This document shows, piece after piece, positions 1 to 8,975 of a stretch of 34,501 bases of DNA (positions within the stretch are counted from its first letter, which is position 1; the number at the start of each line of letters is the position of its first letter). Where the stretch lies: positions 51,304 to 85,804 of the forward strand of contig JAPLDB010000013.1 of the NCBI GenBank assembly GCA_026391975.1. Reading direction: 5' to 3'. The position numbers and the translations under genes are program-made. This DNA comes from Bacteroidota bacterium. GTDB taxonomy: Bacteria > Bacteroidota > Bacteroidia > AKYH767-A > 2013-40CM-41-45. The notes beneath the pieces are model-generated. The model had not been told where the DNA came from, did not search any database, and was given only the letters and a program-made list of their open reading frames with translations.

Positions 1-1
1 G

Positions 2-466
2 AAGATCGTTGAAGACGATACCATCATGAAGGAAATCGAAAACATTATCGACTTCAGTATGCCGTATATGGAAAACTACCTCCGCGATGGTAAAAAGATT
101 TATGATTTTGTGGAGGAGCACGTAAAAATATTCCCGGTTGGTGTTGTTCCGCTGAGTAATGAATGCGGCTACCTGTTTCTGAAAATGCAATCCGGTCTTG
201 AAACAAAAGTGTATGAATACCAGGTTTCCATTTTTGAAAACCCCGACGAACGCTTCAGGGGTATTCACATGCATTTCCTGAAGAGCTATGAAAAAAGCCT
301 GCTCAACACTTTTGAATCTATCAAATCAGACCTCCTCCGATACAACAAAAATCTTCCAAATCCTGCTACCTATGTGATTGAGTCTTCGGTGGATATTCCA
401 TTTGAAGAGACTTTTCTGCCTATTGCCAAGCGGGTGCTGGTGAAGCGCATTGCAGGAGCTGCATAA
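2..466 (+). CDS. C-terminal part of an unrecognised protein (5' truncated by window edge)
   Basis: The reading frame is open from the first bases of the window, and an ATG at 26 is only the first internal methionine. The real start is therefore probably to the left, and what is visible is the last ~154 residues. The protein is soluble-looking, rich in charged and aromatic residues, with no signal peptide, membrane segment or catalytic motif that I recognise. It ends in KRIAGAA followed by TAA. Its composition is that of an ordinary cytosolic protein. I cannot assign a family or function. The gene downstream is on the same strand about 70 bases away and could be co-transcribed. Confidence 0.7.
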   Translation, partial: KIVEDDTIMKEIENIIDFSMPYMENYLRDGKKIYDFVEEHVKIFPVGVVPLSNECGYLFLKMQSGLETKVYEYQVSIFENPDERFRGIHMHFLKSYEKSLLNTFESIKSDLLRYNKNLPNPATYVIESSVDIPFEETFLPIAKRVLVKRIAGAA

Positions 467-535
467 AGACGCCATCCCCAATAATCAATTTTTTTAAGTG
501 GAAAATTATTCCCAAATTTGGGTTTTACCAATTTT

Positions 536-895
536 ATGATTCAAGATAACAAAGCTATTTGGGGATTTCAAATGCTTGTGATTCTTTCTAATGTTGATGG
601 AAATATCACGGATGAAGAATCAGAAATTGCCGGCAGGTACATTTCTAAACATTTCAGGGATGAATTTCAGTTGAAACAGGAAATGAAATTTTTGAAGTTG
701 ATAAAAAGAGAAGATTACTTTTTCCATTTCAGAGAATGCATGGATCTTTTTTACAGCAAGTCTTCCCAGAATGAACGTGTAGATTTTGTAAAATTTGCTG
801 TTGATATGGTCAAAGCCGACAGGCAAATTACTTCAGAGGAAAATCGATACTTAAATGAACTCCTTGCAGGCTGGGAGCCTGAGCATGCCGGCTGA
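536..895 (+). CDS. TerB-like (tellurite-resistance-type) helical domain protein
   Basis: This is a 119-residue protein made of a single all-helical domain. Two features suggest the TerB/DjlA fold: an early segment with SNVDGNITDEE and a late segment with KADRQITSEENRYLNEL. Both have the acidic DG-x-IT-x-EE helix-loop signature seen in TerB-like proteins, which may bind metal. The true role of such single-domain proteins is mostly unknown; tellurite resistance is only the family's name. I chose the ATG at 536 over the in-frame TTG at 518, because the TTG lies inside CAAATTTG (513-520), which differs by one base from the Bacteroidota -7 box TAnnTTTG. Fold recognition is by eye. Confidence 0.6.
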   Translation: MIQDNKAIWGFQMLVILSNVDGNITDEESEIAGRYISKHFRDEFQLKQEMKFLKLIKREDYFFHFRECMDLFYSKSSQNERVDFVKFAVDMVKADRQITSEENRYLNELLAGWEPEHAG

Positions 896-978
896 GTAAT
901 TTATCCGAAGTTCTTCATTTAACTTCCTTCATCGCTTTTGGTTATAATTTTCATTAGCATAATTTTAAAAATATTCCT

Positions 979-3438
979 ATGCAAAAAATTCTTCCCCGTC
1001 TTTTCATTGCTTTTTTATTAACCTGTTCCATACAGGCGAAATCTCAATCAGCGTTTTCACTGTTGCGAACCAATGCCCATCCCAATAAAAATCATAATGA
1101 CAATGCACCGGAATATAGCCGGGTGAAAATATGGATGGATGGAAAATCAGCAACTGAAATTGCAAAATTAGGCATCGATCTTTCAGAAGGAGATTACCGA
1201 AAAGGGGTTTGGTTTACTTCAGATCTGAATGCCGAAATCATTTCAACAGTTCATAAGGCCGGATTTCGCACAGAAATTTTGATCGATGATGTAAAAGCAT
1301 TTTACAAAAACAGGATTGAATCATCAGCCAGAAATGCAGAGCCTGAAAATATCCAAACCGTTGCCTGTGGCACTCCTCCGCCACAATATCCTGCGCCGGC
1401 CCATTTTTACAATGGAAGCATGGGCGGCTTTTTTACTTATGCCCAGCTCCTTGATATCCTCGATTCCATGGCGCTGCTTTATCCAAATCTAATCACAGTA
1501 AAACAACCCATTGATGCAACGCAAACTATTGAAGGCCGCGATATTTTTTATGTAAAAATTTCCGACAATCCAAATACAGATGAACCTGAACCGGAGGTAT
1601 TGTACACTGCACTGCACCATGCGCGTGAGCCGGAAAGTCTTTCACAGCTCATATATTATATGTGGTACCTGCTGGAGAATTATGCTACTGATCCGGAGAT
1701 CCAGGCATTGGTAGACAATACAGAAATGTATTTTGCACCATGTATAAATCCCGATGGATATCTATACAATGAATCTACCGATCTCAATGGCGGCGGTCTA
1801 TGGAGAAAGAACAGGCGTGACAACCTCGATGGGGAATTTGGCGTTGACCTTAACCGGAATTACGAATTTAACTGGGGCTATGATGACACCGGCTCCTCTC
1901 CTTTCACAGTTGATGATACTTACCGGGGCTCATCCCCGTTCAGCGAACCGGAGACTCAAGCCCTCAGCAATTTTATCAATTTGCATCAATTCAGGCTTGC
2001 ACTGAATTATCATACATATGGGAATCACCACATCGTTCCATGGGGTTACATTCCGGTTTTTCTTACGCCGGATTCTAGCCAATTTGATTTTTACGGACAT
2101 GCAATTACAAAATACAACCAGTACCATGTAGGAACACCATATCAAACCGTTGGTTATATTGTAAATGGAAGTTCAGATGACTGGATGTACGGAGAACAAA
2201 CGTCCAAGCCAAAAATATTTGCCATGACTCCTGAAGTCGGCGATCAGAATGATGGCTTCTGGCCTGATCCGTCTCGCATTCTTTTTCTAAGTGAATCTAA
2301 TGTTTATGCAAATCTTACCATGGCAAAACTTGCCGGTCGCTACGGAACACTTGCGCATAACATGCCACATTACACAGGTAATCTCAACAACCGTTTTCAT
2401 TTTACTTTCCGCCAATTGGGCCTCGACACAACAGGAACATTTACGATCTCGATTACAGCCATTACACCCAATATAATTTCTACAGGAACCGTTGCAACAT
2501 ATTCTAATTTAAGTGTGCTCCAATCTGTAGATGACTCAATCGACTTTACACTTGATCCCGGAATTCAAAACGGTGACCCAATCAGGTTCATTGCAACCAT
2601 TGACAATGGCTGGTATACTGTAAATGATACCGTAAATCAAATCTTCGGGAATCCAACAATCCTTTTGAATGATGACGCATCCAATCTCGCTAACTGGAAT
2701 ACGTCAGGAAACTGGGATGCCACAACGGAAGATTACGTTTCCTCTCCTTCATCAATTACTGATTCGCCTTTCAACACTTATCAGTCAAATGATGACAACA
2801 CACTCATACTTTCCAACCCCGTGAGTCTGACAGGAGCCCTTGACGCTCAACTGACATTTTCAGCAAAGTGGAGCCTGGAAGCGGGCTATGATTATGTTCA
2901 AATCAGTGCGTCTTCAGATGGTGGAAATAACTGGAGTCCGCTTTGCGGAAAGTACACAGTACCCGGAAGTCCGGCCCAGTTGCAAGGCGAACCACTTTAC
3001 GATTCCTACCAGACTGAATGGGTTAAGGAAGAAATGAGCCTTAATGATTTCCTCGGGCAAAATATTCTCATCCGCTTTCATTTAGTGAGTGATGGCTTCT
3101 CTGAATTTGACGGATTTTATTTTGATGACCTGCAGGTTGTTGATGTCAATAACATAGGTGTTGGAATTAATCAACCTGATCCTGCAGCACTATTCATATC
3201 TCCGGCTATTCCCAATCCGGCTACCGGTGCTGCTAGTGTAAACTATTCCAATGTTGCAGCCAATGCGTCTATCCTGGTTTACAATACTTACGGGCAACTG
3301 GTCTGGAAAAAAAACCTGACGGGAGGATTTGGCAAAATCACCATTCCAACCGGACAATTTTCATCCGGGATGTATTCCTATTTCATACAGCTTGAAGATG
3401 GATCCGTTTCGAAAGTGATGAAGCTGGTGAAAAACTGA
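979..3438 (+). CDS. Secreted M14-family zinc carboxypeptidase with T9SS sorting domain
   Basis: This 819-residue exported metallopeptidase is predicted to cleave C-terminal residues from peptides outside the cell. A signal peptide covers about residues 1-24 (ending KSQS). The M14 catalytic domain spans roughly 140-450. The zinc ligands fit H214-A-R-E217 in HHAREPES and H345 in LNYHTYG, and the catalytic glutamate fits E419 in TPEVGD. The substrate-binding region DLNRNYEFNW is present. A beta-rich spacer (~455-560) and a jelly-roll/MAM-like domain (~560-730, ending GFYFDDLQVV) follow. The last ~75 residues are a T9SS type A sorting domain: PNPATGAASV, VYNTYGQLVW, GMYSYFI and a basic KLVKN end. 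All key catalytic residues are present. The gene appears monocistronic, with a strong terminator directly downstream. Confidence 0.9.
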   Translation: MQKILPRLFIAFLLTCSIQAKSQSAFSLLRTNAHPNKNHNDNAPEYSRVKIWMDGKSATEIAKLGIDLSEGDYRKGVWFTSDLNAEIISTVHKAGFRTEILIDDVKAFYKNRIESSARNAEPENIQTVACGTPPPQYPAPAHFYNGSMGGFFTYAQLLDILDSMALLYPNLITVKQPIDATQTIEGRDIFYVKISDNPNTDEPEPEVLYTALHHAREPESLSQLIYYMWYLLENYATDPEIQALVDNTEMYFAPCINPDGYLYNESTDLNGGGLWRKNRRDNLDGEFGVDLNRNYEFNWGYDDTGSSPFTVDDTYRGSSPFSEPETQALSNFINLHQFRLALNYHTYGNHHIVPWGYIPVFLTPDSSQFDFYGHAITKYNQYHVGTPYQTVGYIVNGSSDDWMYGEQTSKPKIFAMTPEVGDQNDGFWPDPSRILFLSESNVYANLTMAKLAGRYGTLAHNMPHYTGNLNNRFHFTFRQLGLDTTGTFTISITAITPNIISTGTVATYSNLSVLQSVDDSIDFTLDPGIQNGDPIRFIATIDNGWYTVNDTVNQIFGNPTILLNDDASNLANWNTSGNWDATTEDYVSSPSSITDSPFNTYQSNDDNTLILSNPVSLTGALDAQLTFSAKWSLEAGYDYVQISASSDGGNNWSPLCGKYTVPGSPAQLQGEPLYDSYQTEWVKEEMSLNDFLGQNILIRFHLVSDGFSEFDGFYFDDLQVVDVNNIGVGINQPDPAALFISPAIPNPATGAASVNYSNVAANASILVYNTYGQLVWKKNLTGGFGKITIPTGQFSSGMYSYFIQLEDGSVSKVMKLVKN

Positions 3439-3456
3439 GTAGTGATAGTTTTTTTG

Positions 3457-3487
3457 AAAGAAGAACAGAAAATTAATGTTCTTCTTT
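3457..3487 (+). terminator. Rho-independent terminator after the M14 peptidase
   Basis: An 11-bp perfect stem pairs AAAGAAGAACA (3457-3467) with TGTTCTTCTTT (3477-3487) around a 9-base loop. The distal arm runs into a T-rich stretch (CTTCTTTTTC). It lies 19 bases after the stop codon at 3438 and separates the peptidase from the peroxidase gene. Confidence 0.75.
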
Positions 3488-3513
3488 TTCATATCGACAA
3501 ACTTGGAAAAAGG

Positions 3514-3521
3514 TATCTTTG
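3514..3521 (+). promoter_or_regulatory. Bacteroidota -7 promoter box (TATCTTTG)
   Basis: TATCTTTG matches TAnnTTTG exactly. With the usual geometry, transcription would start near 3525, giving a leader of about 12 bases before the ATG at 3537. The alternative TTG start at 3519 lies inside this box and would not be in the transcript. I see no convincing -33 TTTG at the right distance. Confidence 0.5.
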
Positions 3522-3536
3522 AAGTTTCATTCTTCT

Positions 3537-5474
3537 ATGAGATCCTTTGTCATCTATGTCTTCTATTCGGTTGTGCTCGTCGCAGTTGTTTTTGTGACAG
3601 CATCCCTTTCTCAGAATGAAGCAACAAGACAACAACGGATCACAAGCGAATTCCATACTTACCTCGAAAAGCATTCTACTGCGATGCTGTCTGTATTGCG
3701 TGATTTTAAAAAAGAAGTACAGGCAAATGCAAATACGGACCCATCAGCAATCCGGAATTTAAAAAACAGATTTCTTGAGTTAAGAAATGCTTATAAAAAA
3801 ATAGAACCATTTTCATGTTATTACTTTCTTGCCAGTGAACGCAATTTCAATGGTCCGGTCGTCCCGGAAATTGAAGATGAAAGTGAAGAGCATCCGCAAA
3901 TCGAATACCCGCATGGATTACAGGTGATGGAATCCTATTTATGGGATGACGATCCAGGTCAGTACATGACAAAACTGATTCAGGAAATTGAACTTATGGA
4001 TGAGAATCTCGCGGCGCTCAGTATAGCATTCAGGACTTTGCCAACAGACGAGGTCAAATTCATTGAATCGATACAACTTCAGGTCATCCGGATTTTTACG
4101 CTTGGCATTTCACAATTTGACACGCCTGAATCAAAGAATGTAATAGTTGAATTACGAACCGGCCTTCAATCACTCAAAGAAATAATTCGGGATGCTTATA
4201 GCCCTGAGATGAATAATCCTTTGGTAAAAGATGTATTTAAAAAGCTTGAAGGCGCCCTAAGCTATTTCAATAAACTAAATTCTCCCGATGACATTGACTT
4301 TCTTTCCTGCTATAGGGAGCAGTACATGCCACTGAGCAAATCACTGGCAAAACTCAGGACTGAATTCGTGGAGAAAAATTATTATCCTTCTTCAGCACTG
4401 AGGATGGATGCTCCGTCTGTTTTTCAAACCGGTGCATTCAACAGGTTTTTCTACAATCCGCGTGGCACTGACCCCGAATTTTCCGGAGAAGCGGCTGAAT
4501 TAGGAAGGGCATTGTTCTTCGATCCTATCCTTTCTGAAAACAATAAACGGGCATGTGCATCCTGCCATCGCCCTGAAATGGCATTTGCTGATGGTATGAT
4601 CACCAGCCATGGATTCCTTGAAGGTGAAATGCTGACGCGAAATGCACCGACTGTGATCAACTCCGCCCTTCAGAGAAATTATTTCTTTGATATGCGTGCC
4701 GATCACCTGGAAGGACAGATCGGGCATGTTCTTGTCAATAAGAAAGAAATGCAAAGCAACTTTGAAACGGCAATCAAAAAGCTCAACTCATCTGAAGAAT
4801 ATGTAGCCTGGTTCAGACGCGCCTTCATGGGCAGGGAAGACACGGTCATTTCAAAGACATCTATTGAAAATGCCATTTCAGAATACGAACGTACATTGGT
4901 GTCACTTGATTCGAAGTTCGACAGGAATATCAGGGGAGAAGAAAATTCATTCTCAGCCGATGAAAAAAAAGGGTTCAATATTTTTATGAATAAAGGGCGC
5001 TGTGCTACATGCCACTACCTGCCATTATTTAATAGTGTTGTACCACCGTACTACACTCGCAGCGAATTTGAGATCATCGGGACCACTAAAACAGGAGATC
5101 TGCTGCATCCTGAATTAGATCCGGACAAAGGCAGAGGCGGATTGTACGGCACAGAAATATTTATGCATGCCTTCAAGACTCCTACCCTCAGAAATATTGC
5201 ACTCACCGCTCCTTATATGCATAATGGCGCATTTGAAAACCTGCAACAGGTGATTGAATTTTACAATAAAGGCGGTGGCAGGGGTTTGGGAATTGATATA
5301 CCCAATCAAACCCTTCCCGCAGATTCACTGCAACTTACCGAAAAAGAAAAAAAATCCCTGATTGCATTTTTTAACACACTTACCGATACTTCAAATTTGA
5401 CAGCCAAGCCACCGCGCCTGCCGGAATTGCAGGAACGGGCTATGAACAAAAGGAAAATCGGCGGGGAATATTAA
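3537..5474 (+). CDS. Di-haem cytochrome c peroxidase (CcpA/MauG family)
   Basis: This periplasmic enzyme is predicted to reduce hydrogen peroxide with electrons from small cytochromes. Two c-type haem sites are visible: CASCH (nucleotides 4554-4568) followed by RPEMAFADG, and CATCH (5001-5015) followed by YLPLFN. The family's C-terminal segment (FKTPTLRNIALTAPYMHNGA) is also present. The 645-residue protein has an N-terminal hydrophobic segment (residues ~3-23) serving as signal or membrane anchor. Next comes a ~290-residue, largely helical, haem-free region before the catalytic part. Classical bacterial CcpA is about 320-350 residues, so this is the long form that I associate with Bacteroidota. 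The ATG at 3537 is preferred to the TTG at 3519 because the latter lies in the promoter box. No neighbour supplies an obvious electron donor. Confidence 0.87.
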   Translation: MRSFVIYVFYSVVLVAVVFVTASLSQNEATRQQRITSEFHTYLEKHSTAMLSVLRDFKKEVQANANTDPSAIRNLKNRFLELRNAYKKIEPFSCYYFLASERNFNGPVVPEIEDESEEHPQIEYPHGLQVMESYLWDDDPGQYMTKLIQEIELMDENLAALSIAFRTLPTDEVKFIESIQLQVIRIFTLGISQFDTPESKNVIVELRTGLQSLKEIIRDAYSPEMNNPLVKDVFKKLEGALSYFNKLNSPDDIDFLSCYREQYMPLSKSLAKLRTEFVEKNYYPSSALRMDAPSVFQTGAFNRFFYNPRGTDPEFSGEAAELGRALFFDPILSENNKRACASCHRPEMAFADGMITSHGFLEGEMLTRNAPTVINSALQRNYFFDMRADHLEGQIGHVLVNKKEMQSNFETAIKKLNSSEEYVAWFRRAFMGREDTVISKTSIENAISEYERTLVSLDSKFDRNIRGEENSFSADEKKGFNIFMNKGRCATCHYLPLFNSVVPPYYTRSEFEIIGTTKTGDLLHPELDPDKGRGGLYGTEIFMHAFKTPTLRNIALTAPYMHNGAFENLQQVIEFYNKGGGRGLGIDIPNQTLPADSLQLTEKEKKSLIAFFNTLTDTSNLTAKPPRLPELQERAMNKRKIGGEY

Positions 5475-5531
5475 TGTAAAAATAAATACAAATCCATGAT
5501 TGCGTTCACATGTAATTCCAGTTTCAAAAGT

Positions 5532-5539
5532 TAATTTTG
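5532..5539 (+). promoter_or_regulatory. Bacteroidota -7 promoter box (TAATTTTG)
   Basis: This is an exact TAnnTTTG match. The predicted transcription start near 5543 would leave only about two bases before the ATG at 5545, so the mRNA would be practically leaderless. No good -33 element is seen; the nearest upstream TTG (5500) is about 29 bases away, too far. Confidence 0.4.
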
Positions 5540-5544
5540 CATTG

Positions 5545-6948
5545 ATGTCAACTAACTCTCGAAATCCAACAATTGCTATTATAGGTGGCGGCTTCTGCGG
5601 AAACATGCTGGCTGTTCATTTACTGGGCAATGCAAAAAAGCCACTGAATATAGTACTCATTAATGCAGGATACCCTTTAAGCAAGGGAGTTGCGTACTCA
5701 TCGTATTCTCATAAACACCTGCTGAATGTGAAGGCAAAAAACATGAGTGCATTTCCGGATAAGCCGGACCATCTCCTTGACTGGATAAAAAAACATGAGA
5801 ATTACAGGGTAATTGACCAGACTGCTTTACCCGGCATGTACCTTCCAAGAAATATTTATGGCTTTTACCTGAAAGATCTTTTTGAAACGGCTATACGGAA
5901 AAAACCTGATCATGTAACCATCAGCTTTGTACATGATGAAGCCATTGACATTGAAGAGAAAGATGGCAAGGCGCACATTTATTTTTCAGTATCGCCGGAC
6001 GTAATAGCAGATAAAGTGGTGCTTGCAATTGGCAACCAGGCGCCTGACAATCCCCCTCTCAAAGACAATTCATTTTACTCCAGCAGAAATTATTATGGCA
6101 ATCCATGGCTGCATGAGGCTGTGAATCACCTGGATCCTGACAAGGAAGTTTTAATACTCGGAAACGGATTGACGATGGTTGACATTGTTCTGGGGCTGAA
6201 AGAAAAAAAGCACCGCGGAAAAATATATTCCCTTTCACCAAATGGATTCCAGATTCTGCCACACAGGGAGTTTCAGCCTTATCCTGACCTGATTAATGAA
6301 CTCAAACCACCTTATGATCTGCCAAAAGTAGTTTCACTCTTCCGTGCGCATGTGAAAAAACTCCGTGACCAGGGACTTGCGGGAGAAGCGGCAGTGGACT
6401 CAATTCGACCCCTCACACAAAAAGTATGGCAATCATGGAGCAAACAGGAAAAAGAAAGGTTCATGTATCACATCCGCCATATGTGGGGTGTTGCACGTCA
6501 TCGCCTGCCTATGGATATTCACAAAATGATCCAGCAACTGATACTCGATGACAAACTTGAAATCATTGCCGGACGTGTTCAAAACATATTGGAAAATGAA
6601 AATGGAATAAGGGTCACTTTTAAACGCAGGAGGGATCAGGAAATTTATGAAATCGTTGTTGGCCGGGTAATAAATTGTACAGGTCCGTTGCCCGATATTA
6701 ACAAACTCGAAAGGCCTTTGATCAAAAATCTGATTTCAAGAAACCTGATTCATGCAGATGAGATGAAACTCGGTATTGATGCCAATGCTGACGGGACAAT
6801 TTTGAATCAGGAGCGTAAACCTTCCAAACATTTATTTACGATTGGATCCACCCTTCGAGGATTGCTTTGGGAAAGTACAGCTGTGCCGGAACTGCGTGTG
6901 CAGGCAAAATCTCTTTCTGAAAAACTGTTGAAAGACATGGGAGAATAA
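5545..6948 (+). CDS. FAD/NAD(P)-binding protein (FAD_NAD_binding_9 type)
   Basis: This 467-residue cytosolic flavoprotein has a typical N-terminal Rossmann dinucleotide-binding motif, IAIIGGGFCGN (residues ~10-20). A second nucleotide-binding segment around VLILGNGLTMVD (~205-216) is also present, as in two-dinucleotide-domain oxidoreductases. VINCTGPLPD and a late LFTIGSTLRGLLWESTAVPELR segment match the family of putative FAD/NAD(P)-binding proteins found with unknown substrates. The reaction cannot be named from sequence. A longer frame begins at a TTG (5500), but the ATG at 5545 sits right after a -7 box and gives the usual family start a few residues before the glycine-rich loop. The kinase gene follows 24 bases downstream, suggesting one transcript. 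Confidence 0.8.
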   Translation: MSTNSRNPTIAIIGGGFCGNMLAVHLLGNAKKPLNIVLINAGYPLSKGVAYSSYSHKHLLNVKAKNMSAFPDKPDHLLDWIKKHENYRVIDQTALPGMYLPRNIYGFYLKDLFETAIRKKPDHVTISFVHDEAIDIEEKDGKAHIYFSVSPDVIADKVVLAIGNQAPDNPPLKDNSFYSSRNYYGNPWLHEAVNHLDPDKEVLILGNGLTMVDIVLGLKEKKHRGKIYSLSPNGFQILPHREFQPYPDLINELKPPYDLPKVVSLFRAHVKKLRDQGLAGEAAVDSIRPLTQKVWQSWSKQEKERFMYHIRHMWGVARHRLPMDIHKMIQQLILDDKLEIIAGRVQNILENENGIRVTFKRRRDQEIYEIVVGRVINCTGPLPDINKLERPLIKNLISRNLIHADEMKLGIDANADGTILNQERKPSKHLFTIGSTLRGLLWESTAVPELRVQAKSLSEKLLKDMGE

Positions 6949-6971
6949 ATTATTCATTAAAAAAAACAACG

Positions 6972-7811
6972 ATGATCCTAATTTGCGACAGCGGAAGTAC
7001 AAAGGCAGACTGGGCATTGCTGGATGGAATTAACATAACGGAATTTCAAACTGATGGCTTAAATCCTGTCCATCTTTCAGATGCAACAATACTTGAAAAG
7101 CTCTCTGCAGAAAAAAACATTACAAGAAATTCAGCTTCAATTACTGAGGTTAATTTTTTCGGGGCAGGATGCGGAAGCAGTGAAGGAAAAGAAAGAATGG
7201 CCGGCGTACTAAGAAAAGTTTTTCCCAATTCAAAAATTATTGTTGACAATGACCTGTTTGCTGCAGCCTTGGCAACTTCTGGAAATGAAAAAGGAATTAT
7301 TGCCATTATCGGAACAGGCAGCAACTGCTGCTTTTACGATGGTTCTGCAATCCATTTGAAAAATTTTGGCTTGGGTTATATACTCGGTGACGAAGCCAGT
7401 GGTGCATGGTTTGGCAAAAAATTACTGTGGGCTTTTCTTTACAATAAGCTTCCCGAAAATTTAAGCGTTGCTTTTGCAAAAGAAAATAAATTGACAAGGG
7501 AACTAATTATTGAAGCTGTCTATCGAAAACCCAATGCCAACATTTTCCTGTCTTCACTGATGCCTTTCATGGTAAAGTATAAATCGGATCCATATATGCG
7601 TGAATTTCTAACTTCAGGCATTCATGTATTTTTCGAAACGAATATTAAGGGATTTCAGGAAGCAGAAAATATTCCGATTCATTTTGTTGGTTCCGTAGCC
7701 CATCTTCTTGAATCAGAAATCCGCGAAACCGGAACTGCAAAAAAATTGCGCATTGGAAAAATTCTGAAACGTCCGATGGATGGACTCAAGGAATACTATT
7801 TCTCGAAGTAA
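6972..7811 (+). CDS. BadF/BadG/BcrA/BcrD-type ATPase, probable N-acetylglucosamine kinase-like sugar kinase
   Basis: This 279-residue protein has the ASKHA (actin/hexokinase) fold. The phosphate-1 loop is CDSGSTKADW (residues 5-14). The phosphate-2 region is AIIGTGSNCCFYDG, preceded by the catalytic-type acidic segment DNDLFAAAL. GLGYILGDEASGAWFG and the C-terminal adenosine segment HFVGSVAHLL complete the pattern. Bacteroidota proteins of this length and pattern are usually annotated as N-acetylglucosamine kinases, which phosphorylate amino sugars salvaged from wall or chitin. The benzoyl-CoA reductase-activator members of the family carry a cysteine cluster that I do not see here. The gene is 24 bases after the FAD protein and ends at a bidirectional terminator. 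Substrate is inferred from family resemblance only. Confidence 0.8.
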   Translation: MILICDSGSTKADWALLDGINITEFQTDGLNPVHLSDATILEKLSAEKNITRNSASITEVNFFGAGCGSSEGKERMAGVLRKVFPNSKIIVDNDLFAAALATSGNEKGIIAIIGTGSNCCFYDGSAIHLKNFGLGYILGDEASGAWFGKKLLWAFLYNKLPENLSVAFAKENKLTRELIIEAVYRKPNANIFLSSLMPFMVKYKSDPYMREFLTSGIHVFFETNIKGFQEAENIPIHFVGSVAHLLESEIRETGTAKKLRIGKILKRPMDGLKEYYFSK

Positions 7812-7829
7812 ATCCGGTCTCTTCAATTA

Positions 7830-7860
7830 AAAAACCGTCCCTGTAACAGAAACGGTTTTT
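7830..7860. terminator. Bidirectional terminator between convergent genes
   Basis: AAAAACCGT (7830-7838) pairs with ACGGTTTTT (7852-7860) around a 13-base loop. A-run and T-run flanks give a T-tract in either direction. It sits between the kinase (ending 7811) and korB (ending 7893 on the minus strand) and can serve both. Confidence 0.75.
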
Positions 7861-7892
7861 CTTTGTCTATTGTCTACTGACTACTTTATTTC

Positions 7893-8924
7893 TCAGTTCA
7901 CTACCCACGTTTCACTTCCGCTGAGCAGTTTATCCAGATTGCCTTCGCCTTTTTTGGCTTTCATGTCCACGATCTGTTGTGCCATCTTGTCCTCATAGCA
8001 ATAACGGTCCTCAACATAAAATACTCCGAATGGGCGTGGAAGGTGGTTCTCATTCTTCGGATTGTCGAAGAATCGGGAAAGTATCCCTGCCTTCACCCGA
8101 TCAGTTTCATCATGTATCCAGAGATCATTCGCTGAAGCACCGTTTGTAAGATCCACAACCCGTGGGGTAAATCCATCCAGCTTAATTCCTTTTTCTGAAT
8201 TCTCACCGAACACCAGTGGCTTTCCGCTTTCCATGAAAATGGTTTCGCTTTTCTTGGAAGATTTTTCAGTGAAGACTTCAAAAGCGCCGTCATTGAAAAC
8301 GTTGCAGTTCTGGTAAATTTCTACGAAGCTGGCTCCCTTGTGATCATTGGCGCGCTTTAATATCATCTGTTGGTGCTTCGGATCACGATCCATGGTACGT
8401 GCCAGAAAAGTTGCATCAGCACCCATGCACAATGCAATCGGATTGAAAGGATGATCCACAGAACCCATTGGTGTGCTCTTGGTTACTTTTCCTTCTTCAG
8501 ATGTCGGAGAATACTGGCCCTTGGTAAGTCCATAGATCTCATTATTGAAAAGCAGAATGTTCAGATTGAAATTTCTGCGAAGAATATGGATCATGTGGTT
8601 ACCACCGATGGACAAGCCATCACCGTCACCTGTTACCAGCCAGATACTGAGTTCTGGTCGCGCTGCTTTGAGTCCGCTGGCTACTGCCGGTGCACGCCCG
8701 TGAATGCTATGCATTCCATATGTTTCCATGTAATAAGGAAAACGCGATGAACATCCGATGCCGCTGATGAAGACGATATTCTCTCGAGCCACTCCTATTT
8801 CAGGGACAATGTTTTGCGCCTGTTTCAATATAGAGTAGTCGCCGCAGCCGGGACACCACCGCACTTCCTGGTCGGTGACGAGTTCCTTTGATGTAAATTT
8901 TTCTGGTGTTTGAGTAGCTTCCAT
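7893..8924 (-). CDS. korB: 2-oxoglutarate (2-oxoacid):ferredoxin oxidoreductase, beta subunit
   Basis: This is the thiamine-pyrophosphate-binding subunit of the enzyme that oxidatively decarboxylates 2-oxoglutarate (or a related 2-oxoacid) to the acyl-CoA with ferredoxin as electron acceptor. The 343-residue protein carries WCPGCGDYS (C24, C27) and a further ISGIGCSS cysteine (C58), ligands expected for the [4Fe-4S] cluster in this family. The TPP motif reads GDGDG (residues 99-103) through FNNEIY (126-131). There is no separate ferredoxin domain. It lies 51 bases downstream of korA on the same strand, with a REP-like palindrome between them. In Bacteroidota this pair commonly replaces the 2-oxoglutarate dehydrogenase complex, but substrate specificity cannot be read with certainty. 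Confidence 0.92.
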   Translation of the reverse strand: MEATQTPEKFTSKELVTDQEVRWCPGCGDYSILKQAQNIVPEIGVARENIVFISGIGCSSRFPYYMETYGMHSIHGRAPAVASGLKAARPELSIWLVTGDGDGLSIGGNHMIHILRRNFNLNILLFNNEIYGLTKGQYSPTSEEGKVTKSTPMGSVDHPFNPIALCMGADATFLARTMDRDPKHQQMILKRANDHKGASFVEIYQNCNVFNDGAFEVFTEKSSKKSETIFMESGKPLVFGENSEKGIKLDGFTPRVVDLTNGASANDLWIHDETDRVKAGILSRFFDNPKNENHLPRPFGVFYVEDRYCYEDKMAQQIVDMKAKKGEGNLDKLLSGSETWVVN

Positions 8925-8943
8925 TTTCTAAATGTTTTTTATT

Positions 8944-8973
8944 CCCTCTCCTTTGGAGAGGGTTAGGGTGAGG
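8944..8973 (-). repeat. REP-like palindrome in the korA-korB gap
   Basis: CCCTCTCC (8944-8951), loop TTT, GGAGAGGG (8955-8962) form a perfect 8-bp stem, followed by TTAGGGTGAGG. A strong hairpin plus a GTGAG-type tail is the layout of dispersed REP elements, and I recall this same core from many bacterial genomes. It lies three bases from the korA stop codon. It could stabilise the korA 3' end or lower korB expression. Confidence 0.65.
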
Positions 8974-8975
8974 CT

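Noticed and set aside
518-535. TTG start for the TerB-like protein
   Set aside because: It lies within a near-consensus -7 promoter box, and the ATG at 536 gives a normal domain start.
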